From assembly GCA_013316825.1 (NCBI GenBank), contig WSLY01000005.1:45592-109591 (forward strand): 64,000 nt of DNA, given 5' to 3'. This DNA comes from Lachnospiraceae bacterium (GTDB taxonomy: Bacteria > Bacillota > Clostridia > Lachnospirales > Lachnospiraceae). Positions within the stretch are counted from its first letter, which is position 1, and each line of letters opens with the position of its first letter. The notes under the pieces were generated by a model. That model had not been told where the DNA came from. It did not search any database and was given only the letters and a program-made list of their open reading frames with translations. Positions 57,660-64,000 of the stretch are shown here, one piece after another. Both the position numbers and the translations under genes were made by a program.

Positions 57660-58098
57660 CGGTCCTAATATTAATTTTTTGGGCATCAGGGAAAAAAAAG
57701 TATATGGAACGCAGGATTATGATTATCTGCTTGGCATGATAGCGGGAAAGGGGGAGGAGACGGGAAGCATCATCGAGGTGTTCCAGAGCAATCATGAAGG
57801 CGCTATTATCGACAGGCTTCAGGATTCGTATTTTGACGGCACGGAAGGCATTGTCATCAATCCGGGCGCTTATACCCATTACAGTTATGCCATCAGGGAT
57901 GCGCTGGCAAGTATTACGGTGCCTAAAATAGAAATACATATATCAGATATTACGGCGCGGGAGGAGTTCCGCAAAGTGTCCGTTACCGAGCCGGCGTGTG
58001 ACGGGCAGATATATGGAAAAGGCTTGGAAGGATATTTGCTTGCCATAGACGAAGTGATTGCATTGGCAGCACAAAGAAAAGAAGTGCCGCAGGAATAA
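57640..58098 (+). CDS. aroQ: Type II 3-dehydroquinate dehydratase
   Basis: A 152-residue dodecameric dehydratase. VINGPNINFLGIRE near the N terminus, the flexible loop with catalytic Tyr in KKVYGTQDY (about 19-27), FQSNHEGAIID near 50, INPGAYTHYSYAIRDAL near 75 and EIHISDITAREEFR near 100 fit the family. The loop reads REKKVYG where most members have REP..YG. The ATG at 57640 is seven bases after GGGAGG; an ATG two codons earlier is too close. It is the last gene of the aro operon. Confidence 0.95.
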   Translation: MKILVINGPNINFLGIREKKVYGTQDYDYLLGMIAGKGEETGSIIEVFQSNHEGAIIDRLQDSYFDGTEGIVINPGAYTHYSYAIRDALASITVPKIEIHISDITAREEFRKVSVTEPACDGQIYGKGLEGYLLAIDEVIALAAQRKEVPQE

Positions 58099-58164
58099 GT
58101 CGGACTCTTTGACTTTATTTTACAGATAAAACGAAAAAACGTTTATAAAAATTTAAAAATATAA

Positions 58165-58193
58165 TTGACAGAGCAAAAATAGAAGCTTATAAT
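58165..58193 (+). promoter_or_regulatory. Consensus sigma-A promoter for the Rpn-like gene
   Basis: TTGACA at 58165-58170 and TATAAT at 58188-58193, 17-bp spacer, embedded in A/T-rich DNA. The leader to the start codon is ~140 nt and contains a short CCGG-based hairpin near 58250-58266. Confidence 0.9.
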
Positions 58194-58338
58194 AATTGCA
58201 AGGGAAGGCGTATCCCGAGTGAAATTCCATGCCCTGTTCAGGACATGACCGGTGTATCCGGTTCCGGCAAATCAGCCATGTTTCACGTATTATAAGAAAA
58301 TGGCTGTCCAGATATTGAAATGCAGCCGGAAAGGACAT

Positions 58339-59313
58339 ATGGGGAAAAAGGATTTAACAGGAAAGGAATTTTTTTCATTTCCTATACGTTTTGCAGAGCT
58401 TATGAACGTGGTGCTTTATAACGGAGCAGCCGTCGTAAATCCGGCAGACCTTGAGAGAAAACCGGCCGCCTATCCTTCGCCATTAAGAGTGGGTGAGAAG
58501 CAGCGCGATATTCTGATGTTGGACACAGCTCGGAAGGTATGCTACGGCATGGAACTGGAGACAGAAGCAGATTATAGTATGCCGGAGCGGGTCATGGTTT
58601 ATGACGCCTGCGAGTGGGAAAGGCAGATACGGGAGACAGCAGGAAGGCGTTGGCAGGAGGGTGGAAAAATAACTTATCGGGACAAAAAGAGTCGTCTTGG
58701 CAGAGAAGATTTTCTTTTGCCGGTCGTTACCGTGGTGGTTTATCTGGGCAGCGGCCGCTGGCAGGGGAAGAGAAAGATGTCAGAGCTATACCATATCCCA
58801 AAAGAATGGCGTGCCCTGTTGGAAGAGAAGCTTCCGGATTACAGTTTCATTTTGATGGAAGCGGACGCTGTAAATGCAGATGCGTTTCAGACAGACCTTA
58901 AGGAATTTTTTCAGGCAATGCAGTGCAGAAGAGACAAGCGCAAATTGCACAGGCTGTTACAATCAGAAGCGTTTCATAATCTGCGCACAGACACAAAATG
59001 GGCTATTGCAGTATATCTGGATAGAGAGAAAATGGCTGAAAAAATGGAAAAGGAGGGGATGACAATGTGTCAGGCAATAGACGAGCTGATGGAAGATGCC
59101 AGAGAAGAAGGTAGAATAGAGGGCAGAGAAGAGGGCAGAGAAGAGGGCAGAATAGAAGGCAGAGTGGAGGGGCGGAAAGAAGGTATAAGACAAGGTTTGG
59201 AAGAAGGCAGGCTGGCTTTGCTCCGCCAAATGCTGATAAATGGAATGGACGGGGCATTTATTCAAAAGGTTACAAGCTGTACGGAAGAAGAGCTTGCCAT
59301 GGCGGAGCGGTAA
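58339..59313 (+). CDS. Rpn-family PD-(D/E)XK nuclease-like protein
   Basis: A 324-residue protein related to the recombination-promoting nuclease / Transposase_31 family common in Lachnospiraceae. The nuclease core lies near residues 60-110: RDILMLD, then YGMELETEADYSMPERVMVYDA. The family's ExQ catalytic dyad is ELE here, so the third catalytic residue is altered. Residues ~215-235 hold AFHNLRTDTKWAIAVYLD. The C-terminal part has EEGRIEGRE-type charged repeats encoded by 12-bp tandem units. The ATG at 58339 follows AAAGGA; a start at 58252 would add 29 residues. It has its own consensus promoter and is flanked by unrelated housekeeping genes. Confidence 0.8.
   Translation: MGKKDLTGKEFFSFPIRFAELMNVVLYNGAAVVNPADLERKPAAYPSPLRVGEKQRDILMLDTARKVCYGMELETEADYSMPERVMVYDACEWERQIRETAGRRWQEGGKITYRDKKSRLGREDFLLPVVTVVVYLGSGRWQGKRKMSELYHIPKEWRALLEEKLPDYSFILMEADAVNADAFQTDLKEFFQAMQCRRDKRKLHRLLQSEAFHNLRTDTKWAIAVYLDREKMAEKMEKEGMTMCQAIDELMEDAREEGRIEGREEGREEGRIEGRVEGRKEGIRQGLEEGRLALLRQMLINGMDGAFIQKVTSCTEEELAMAER
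59119..59154 (+). repeat. 12-bp tandem repeat in Rpn-like gene
   Basis: GAGGGCAGAGAA is repeated at 59119-59130 and 59131-59142, with a variant third copy at 59143-59154, encoding E-G-R-E units. Degenerate copies extend on both sides. Copy changes stay in frame. Confidence 0.8.
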
Positions 59314-59507
59314 TTGGTTAACGCAGCTATTATTGGTTAGGGCAGAGAAAAGAAGAAATTTCTTACGGTTTATACTTTTGGAAATTCTCAAATAGCTTAA
59401 AATAACAGGAATAACGAAGGAATTGAAAAAAACAGTTGAAAAATAGCATTTCTTAGTATACACTATAAAAGAATTAAAACGTGACAATTTCAGGAGGAAG
59501 ATTTTTT

Positions 59508-60065
59508 ATGATTTCTGCAGGTGATTTCAGAAATGGTATTACGATTGAATTAGATAATAATATTTACCAGATTATTGAGTTCCAGCATGTGAAGCCCGGT
59601 AAAGGTGCGGCATTTGTCAGAACCAAGCTGAAAAATATTAAAAGCGGCGGTGTAGTGGAAAAAACTTTTAGGCCCACTGAGAAATGCCCTCAGGCACGTA
59701 TTGATAGAAAAGATATGCAGTATTTATACTCTGACGGCGATTTGTTCAATTTCATGGATGTAGAAAATTATGAGCAGATTGCATTAAACAGTGAAACAAT
59801 CGGCGATGCACTGAAGTTTGTAAAAGAAAACGAAATGTGCAAAATTTGTTCCCACAATGGTAATGTATTTGCGGTAGAGCCGCCTCTGTTTGTTGAATTA
59901 GAGATTACGGAGACGGAGCCCGGCTTTAAGGGCGATACGGCCACCGGTGCAACCAAGCCTGCGACAGTGGAGACAGGCGCAACGGTGTATGTGCCGCTTT
60001 TTGTCAATCAGGGGGACAAGATTAAAATTGACACCAGAACCGGTGAATACCTGTCCAGAGCATAA
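59508..60065 (+). CDS. efp: Translation elongation factor P
   Basis: A 185-residue three-domain factor that rescues ribosomes stalled at polyproline. The KOW-like N domain has the modified-loop lysine Lys32 in [10 protein letters not shown] domains follow, with the C-terminal signature [19 protein letters not shown] (19 residues) near 145 and [15 protein letters not shown] at the end. AGGAGGAAG lies before the ATG at 59508. The 194-base gap upstream is A/T rich; TTGAAA (59436) and TATACA (59457) could be a weak promoter. A terminator follows. Confidence 0.97.
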   Translation: MISAGDFRNGITIELDNNIYQIIEFQHVKPGKGAAFVRTKLKNIKSGGVVEKTFRPTEKCPQARIDRKDMQYLYSDGDLFNFMDVENYEQIALNSETIGDALKFVKENEMCKICSHNGNVFAVEPPLFVELEITETEPGFKGDTATGATKPATVETGATVYVPLFVNQGDKIKIDTRTGEYLSRA

Positions 60066-60096
60066 GCGTTCTTTTCTTCAATATAGGTAAGCATAC

Positions 60097-60128
60097 AAGA
60101 CAATAGAATTTTTTCTATTGTCTTTTTT
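60097..60128 (+). terminator. Terminator after efp
   Basis: Perfect 12-bp stem AAGACAATAGAA (60097-60108) with TTCTATTGTCTT (60113-60124), 4-T loop, followed by more T (to 60128). Confidence 0.92.
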
Positions 60129-60161
60129 GTGTCAAAAAACAAATTCAGAATGGAGAAAAGT

Positions 60162-61079
60162 ATGCAGTATAAAGAATTTATGGAGAAAACAAAGAAAAGT
60201 GTGAAGGATTATCTGGGGAAGGAGGTTTGTGTAGAGCTCAAGGAAGTAATGAAGAACAACGGCGTCATTTTACAGGGGCTGGTGATAAACAGCAGGGAGG
60301 AAACAATTTCGCCTACGATTTATCTGAACGGGTTTTATGAGGACTTAAGGGATGGAAGACCTTTTGGGGATATTGTGCGGGCGATTGCCGGTATTTATCA
60401 GGATAACCGAATTGAGGGAAGTATCAATCTGGACTTTTTTACAGATTATAATGCGGTAAAGAGACGCATATTTATTAAAGTAATCAATTATGAAAAAAAT
60501 AAAAAGCTTTTGGAGGAACTGCCGTATAAGCGTTTCCTTGATTTGGCCGTGGTATGCTATTATATTTATATGAACGATTATCTGGGAAGAGGTTCCATAC
60601 AGATTGAGACGAGCCATCTGGACAAATGGGGAATTTCGGAGGAGGTTCTGTTTCAGGACGCGGAAAAAAATACGGCAAGGAACCTTGGTGTGGAAATCAA
60701 AGGAATGGAAGAAGTGGTAAGGGAGATGCTATTTGAAAACTTTGGCGAAGAAGCGGAGCAATATGTAGAGATTGCAGAACAGGTAAAGCAGGAGACGCCG
60801 CTTTATATTATGACGGTGAGGGGAAGGTATTTTGGAGCAGCATGTATTTGTGACAGGGAATTGCTGCAGAGCTTTGCTATGGCGCAGGGGACAAATTTTT
60901 ATATTTTGCCGAGTTCAATCCATGAACTGATTTTAGTGCCGGATAGCGGAAAGGAAGAGTCGGAAAGGCTGAAAAAAATGGTGGAAGAGATCAATGCCGG
61001 ACATGTCGCACCTGAAGAGCAGCTATCGGATAGCGTCTATTATTTCGATAGATTTGACAGCAAAGTATCGATAATTTAA
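60162..61079 (+). CDS. DUF5688-like hypothetical protein
   Basis: A 305-residue soluble protein without signal peptide. It resembles a family widespread in Lachnospiraceae (DUF5688): an N-terminal FMEKTKKSVKDYLGKE, a middle YKRFLDLAVVCYYIYM, then ETPLYIMTVRGRYFGAACI and the conserved C-terminal FYILPSSIHELILVP. Its function is unknown. The ATG at 60162 follows GGAG; in-frame starts at 60129 (GTG) and 60150 (ATG) lie directly after the efp terminator. It is probably transcribed from a weak local promoter or read-through. Confidence 0.8.
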   Translation: MQYKEFMEKTKKSVKDYLGKEVCVELKEVMKNNGVILQGLVINSREETISPTIYLNGFYEDLRDGRPFGDIVRAIAGIYQDNRIEGSINLDFFTDYNAVKRRIFIKVINYEKNKKLLEELPYKRFLDLAVVCYYIYMNDYLGRGSIQIETSHLDKWGISEEVLFQDAEKNTARNLGVEIKGMEEVVREMLFENFGEEAEQYVEIAEQVKQETPLYIMTVRGRYFGAACICDRELLQSFAMAQGTNFYILPSSIHELILVPDSGKEESERLKKMVEEINAGHVAPEEQLSDSVYYFDRFDSKVSII

Positions 61080-61120
61080 AAAAATTAAGAAATTTACTAA
61101 AAAAATACAACAAAGATGAC

Positions 61121-61149
61121 TAGACAGAAATAATCTTTTGTGATATTAT
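61121..61149 (+). promoter_or_regulatory. Promoter for tRNA-Arg
   Basis: TAGACA at 61121-61126 and TATTAT at 61144-61149, 17-bp spacer. The start point would fall near 61156, inside the left arm of the inverted repeat that flanks the tRNA. Confidence 0.6.
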
Positions 61150-61268
61150 GTCAGAGTGATGTAACAAATTTGTAATATTTGCAGCCGTAGTCTAACGGAT
61201 AGAACGAAGGCCTCCGACGCCTTTAATGCAGGTTCGATTCCTGTCGGCTGCATTTGCATCACTCTGAC
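61150..61268. repeat. Perfect 12-bp inverted repeat flanking tRNA-Arg
   Basis: GTCAGAGTGATG at 61150-61161 and CATCACTCTGAC at 61257-61268 are exact reverse complements enclosing the tRNA gene. Confidence 0.9.
61181..61252 (+). tRNA. tRNA-Arg (anticodon CCG)
   Basis: Acceptor arms GCAGCCG (61181-61187) and CGGCTGC (61245-61251) with discriminator A at 61252. The anticodon stem AAGGC/GCCTT encloses loop CTCCGAC, so the anticodon is CCG (61214-61216), reading CGG. The T arm contains GGTTCGATTCC. No CCA is encoded. Confidence 0.95.
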
Positions 61269-61332
61269 AACTGGTCTGGGGCTGTAATCATAACAACCGC
61301 AGACCTTGTTTATTAAAAGGAAAGGTGACAGT

Positions 61333-62574
61333 GTGAAGGTATCAATCAAAGAGAGAGTTTTGCAGGTGCGCGATTTTGTAGTGGCACGGGGTAAACTGGT
61401 ATTTCCTATATTATTGATTGCGGCAGTTGCGATTACGGTAACGATTGCTCTGAAAGCAGGGGCGGATACGGTAAATGCTACGGGCGCTCCTGAGGCGGAA
61501 ATTGCTTCTTTGTCGGATGGAAACATGGCGGCAGAGCTTGTGGTGCCGGATACACCTTTGGAGCAAAATGCATATCCAGAGCTGAATAGTCTGGTTCTTG
61601 CTTATTTTGAAGCGATGGCAAACGGTGATGCAGAGGCAATTGCGTCAATACAGAGCAGTCTGGACGATATGGAGCGGATTCGGATTGAAGAGCTTGGCAA
61701 ATATATTGAAGGCTATCCGGCAGTAGAAGTGTATTCCAAGCCAGGTCCGGAGGAAAACTCTTATATTGTAATCGCATATACGAGAGTGATTATGTCCTAC
61801 TATCCTGAAGATTATCTGCCAGGATATACTTCATTTTATGTGTGCACGGATGCGGAAGGAAAGTTGTATATCAATAAAGAGAGTGTGCCTGAGGAGATTT
61901 CCGAATATATCAGAAAGGTGATACTGCAGGATGATGTGGTGGAGCTTTGCAATAAAATCGAGGTGGAATACAAAGATATTTGTCTGAATAAACCGGAGCT
62001 TTTTACTTACATGTCAGAAGTAGAGCAGCAAGTACGGGTGGCAGCGGGTGAGATTCTTGCCAGCCGGATAAATGACGACAATGGCGATGCGGCCGTGCCG
62101 GCGGACGGTGACAATGTTGTAAATGGACAGGAAGGCGGCAATACGTCCGTGCCGGATGAGCCGTCAGTTCCAGTGCAGACAGGACCGGTGTATGCGACGG
62201 CTACGACGACCGTCAATGTCAGAAGCTCTGACAGTGAGACCGCCGATAAGCTGGGCAAGGTGTCCGGAGGCACCAAGGTGGAAGTCTTGGAGCAGAAAGC
62301 GAACGGTTGGAGCAGGATTGTTTACGAAAATGGAGAAGGCTATATCAAATCTGAATTTTTAAATGTGGCGGAGAGCGCGTCAGGCGTGGAAACCATCGGT
62401 ACGGTGACCGCTACGGCAAATGTCAACGTGCGTGTAGCGCCAAGTGAAACGGCAGAAAAGATGGGAATTGTTACAGGCGGCGAGACATTGGATTTGGTCG
62501 GCACGGAGGGCGACTGGAGCAAGGTCATTTACAATGGGCAGGTAGGTTATGTGAAGTCTGAATACGTACAGTAA
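61333..62574 (+). CDS. Exported protein with two C-terminal SH3 domains
   Basis: A 413-residue protein. A basic N terminus precedes one hydrophobic segment (about residues 20-42, VFPILLIAAVAITVTIAL), a signal anchor or uncleaved signal peptide. A ~190-residue extracytoplasmic domain follows (LVLAYFEAMANGDAEAI near 90), then an acidic linker and two bacterial SH3 domains (about 285-345 and 355-413), each with NVR and GYVKSE / GYIKSE motifs. SH3b domains usually bind peptidoglycan. No enzyme domain is recognised. GTG at 61333 follows AAAGGAAAGGTGA; a TTG at 61306 is an alternative. It may be cotranscribed with the tRNA. Confidence 0.85.
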   Translation: MKVSIKERVLQVRDFVVARGKLVFPILLIAAVAITVTIALKAGADTVNATGAPEAEIASLSDGNMAAELVVPDTPLEQNAYPELNSLVLAYFEAMANGDAEAIASIQSSLDDMERIRIEELGKYIEGYPAVEVYSKPGPEENSYIVIAYTRVIMSYYPEDYLPGYTSFYVCTDAEGKLYINKESVPEEISEYIRKVILQDDVVELCNKIEVEYKDICLNKPELFTYMSEVEQQVRVAAGEILASRINDDNGDAAVPADGDNVVNGQEGGNTSVPDEPSVPVQTGPVYATATTTVNVRSSDSETADKLGKVSGGTKVEVLEQKANGWSRIVYENGEGYIKSEFLNVAESASGVETIGTVTATANVNVRVAPSETAEKMGIVTGGETLDLVGTEGDWSKVIYNGQVGYVKSEYVQ

Positions 62575-62591
62575 AAATATCCGGAAATGGT

Positions 62592-62626
62592 ATGATAGCA
62601 TGGGTGAAAGTCCATGCTATCATTTT
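62592..62626 (+). terminator. Terminator after SH3-domain gene
   Basis: Perfect 12-bp stem ATGATAGCATGG (62592-62603) with CCATGCTATCAT (62612-62623), 8-nt loop, followed by TTT. Confidence 0.85.
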
Positions 62627-62685
62627 CCGATAGGGTTTTTGACACCCGAATCCTATAGGAAGCAAAAGGAAGAAAGGAGCACTTT

Positions 62686-63669
62686 ATGCTAAAAAGAGTA
62701 AATCTGGGAATTCTGGGGGCAGGTAATATTGCAGGCAAAATGGCGAAGACTGTAAATAAAATGAGCGGCGTAAAGTGCTATGCGATTGCTTCCCGTACAT
62801 TGGAAAAGGCGGAGCGTTTTGGCGCAGAGCATGGAATCAAAAAGTGTTATGGCTCCTATGAGGAGCTGCTTGCTGATAAGAAGGTGGATTTGGTCTATAT
62901 TGCTACGCCCCACTCAGAGCATTATGAAAATGCAAAAATGTGCCTCCAATATAAAAAACCAATGCTGTGTGAAAAGGCATTTATGGCAAATGCGGAGCAG
63001 ACAGAGAAAATTTTAAAGCTGGCGGAGGAAGAGGGGATTCTGATTACCGAGGCAATGTGGATTCGGTATATGCCTATGTACAAAACGATACGAGAGGTGC
63101 TGGACAGCGGCGTTATCGGGGATGTCCGTATGGTAAGTGCAAACCTTTGTTACAATGTGCAGGGCAAGCAGCGGCTGAGAGAGCCGGCATTGGCAGGCGG
63201 GGCGCTTTTGGACCTTGGCGTGTACCCGATTCATTTTGCGTCCATGATACTTGGCACAGAGGTGGAGCGGATAGAATCTTCCGTCAGTATGTTTCCTTCC
63301 GGTGTGGATGGGCAGGAAAATATCACCCTGCATTATAAAAACGGCGCCATGGCGGTGCTGAGTGCTTCTATGTTTGTGGTAAGCGACCGTTACGGAGGCA
63401 TATACGGGACAAAGGGATATGTCGTTGTGGAAAATATCAACAATTTTGAGAGCATAACGGTGTATAATGGAATGCATGAAAAAATTGCCTTTTATAAAGC
63501 GCCGAAGCAGATAAGCGGCTATGAGTATGAGGTGGAGGCATGTGTGAAAGCGCTTAGGGAAGGCTGGAACCAATGCCCCCAGCTTCCGCATGCTGAAACA
63601 CTCCGCATTATGAAATTGATGGACACGCTGCGCAGGCAGTGGCAGATGAAATATCCTTTTGAAGAATAA
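62686..63669 (+). CDS. Gfo/Idh/MocA family oxidoreductase
   Basis: A 327-residue NAD(P)-dependent dehydrogenase. The Rossmann loop LGILGAGNIAGKMA lies near residues 7-20; the family signature VYIATPHSEHYENAKMCL near 70 leads to CEKAFMAN (EKP-type motif with the catalytic lysine, Ala in place of Pro) near 93; the C-terminal alpha/beta domain has GGALLDLGVYPIHFASM near 165-181. The group includes trans-1,2-dihydrobenzene-1,2-diol dehydrogenase-like and sugar dehydrogenases; the substrate is unknown. AAAGGAG is just before the ATG. No sugar transporter is adjacent. Confidence 0.9.
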   Translation: MLKRVNLGILGAGNIAGKMAKTVNKMSGVKCYAIASRTLEKAERFGAEHGIKKCYGSYEELLADKKVDLVYIATPHSEHYENAKMCLQYKKPMLCEKAFMANAEQTEKILKLAEEEGILITEAMWIRYMPMYKTIREVLDSGVIGDVRMVSANLCYNVQGKQRLREPALAGGALLDLGVYPIHFASMILGTEVERIESSVSMFPSGVDGQENITLHYKNGAMAVLSASMFVVSDRYGGIYGTKGYVVVENINNFESITVYNGMHEKIAFYKAPKQISGYEYEVEACVKALREGWNQCPQLPHAETLRIMKLMDTLRRQWQMKYPFEE

Positions 63670-63719
63670 ATCACGGCAATGGTGCCATACTGTAAAAAAG
63701 AACCTTGGAGGGAGGCACC

Positions 63720-64000
63720 ATGAAACCGGAAGAAATTAATATATACAGAGAAATACAGAAAAACGCGGAGATGGGAATGAAGGCGATAGAAACCTTGAGC
63801 GACAAAGTGTACGAGGACGAATTTGCCAGACAGATATCCCGCCAGTCATTAAAATATTCCGATATCCGCAACAGGGCGATGAATAAGCTGCTGGAAGCAA
63901 AAGCGGAGCCGGTACGTTCCAATCACCGGAAGCAGCACAAAGGACACCAGCGTCATGCGCACGCTGATAGACAGCATCACTACCGCATAGCCTATGATTT
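63720..64000 (+). CDS. Partial ORF of unknown function; tail suspicious
   Basis: The frame starts at ATG 63720 after GGAGGGAGG and remains open to the window end (93 codons). The first ~65 residues (KPEEINIYREIQKNAEMG..., ending LLEAKAEP) look like a normal soluble helical protein. From about residue 66 the sequence turns very rich in His, Gln, Arg and Lys (HRKQHKGHQRHAHADRQHH). The opposite strand over 63915-64000 reads as a hydrophobic transmembrane stretch. The change suggests a junction near 63915 rather than one natural protein. The start lies in an 8-bp inverted repeat (63679-63686 with 63714-63721). Confidence 0.45.
   Translation, partial: MKPEEINIYREIQKNAEMGMKAIETLSDKVYEDEFARQISRQSLKYSDIRNRAMNKLLEAKAEPVRSNHRKQHKGHQRHAHADRQHHYRIAYD

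Noticed and set aside
59101..59180. Transposon or IS end repeats at the Rpn-like gene
   Set aside because: The repeats are coding, in frame and charged; no terminal inverted repeats or target-site duplications were seen around the gene.
61150..61268. Integrated element attachment site at the tRNA gene
   Set aside because: The flanking repeats are inverted, not direct, and no integrase or foreign gene block adjoins the tRNA.
63671..63922. 83-codon minus-strand ORF at the right end
   Set aside because: It is antisense to the better-supported start of the plus-strand ORF, has no good RBS and is in a different frame from the hydrophobic minus reading at 63915-64000.

Overview
The window looks like a chromosomal segment of an anaerobic, spore-forming Clostridia member, most likely a Lachnospiraceae. 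The evidence is the gene set: a SCIFF ranthipeptide cassette, SpoIIGA, sigma-E, sigma-G and YlmC/YmxH sporulation genes, a meso-DAP type MurE, HemZ, a DUF5688-like protein, a DUF6020-like membrane protein and an Rpn-family nuclease, together with mid-range GC content, purine-rich ribosome binding sites and frequent TTG starts. This is read from the sequence and family knowledge; no database search was possible. No prophage, insertion sequence, CRISPR array or plasmid module was seen.

Layout. 1-10.4 kb: the 3' end of the long Rel (p)ppGpp enzyme, an MBL-fold hydrolase, a PadR regulator with its HAAS-domain membrane partner, hemZ, a large membrane protein, hisS-aspS and a phosphopantetheinyl transferase. 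10.5-15 kb: a small alarmone synthetase, then a four-gene unit: a FliD-C-like protein with a glycine/tyrosine-rich tail, a LytTR response regulator, a GHKL sensor kinase and a signal-less amidase. This unit is the least conventional part of the window. 15-24.6 kb: a Na/Pi symporter, a CNNM/CBS protein on the minus strand, a TIGR04086-like protein, the SCIFF precursor and its radical-SAM maturase, secDF and recJ. 24.9-38.3 kb: murE, priA, def-fmt, a YugP-like protease, rsmB, rlmN, the PP2C phosphatase / PASTA kinase pair, rsgA and ychF.

38.4-51.6 kb: the dcw (division and cell wall) cluster, preceded by four 10-bp-phased MraZ boxes: mraZ, rsmH, ftsL, two class B PBPs, mraY, murD, ftsW, murA, ftsQ, ftsZ. 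murE lies apart, and murC, murF, murG and ftsA are not in the window. 51.6-55 kb: the sporulation sigma cluster. spoIIGA-sigE has candidate Spo0A boxes upstream. sigG is inverted, converges on the sigE operon, and carries a forespore-type promoter. 55-64 kb: nrdR, a YqeG-type phosphatase, aroE-aroK-aroQ, an Rpn-like nuclease, efp, a DUF5688-like protein, tRNA-Arg(CCG) inside a perfect inverted repeat, an SH3-domain exported protein and a Gfo/Idh/MocA oxidoreductase. The final ORF is cut by the window end, and its tail looks like antisense of a membrane protein.

The genes fall mainly into translation and rRNA maturation, envelope synthesis and division with Ser/Thr phosphorylation control, the sporulation switch, and stringent response. 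Several genes have their start codon or ribosome binding site inside perfect inverted repeats, which suggests local translational control.
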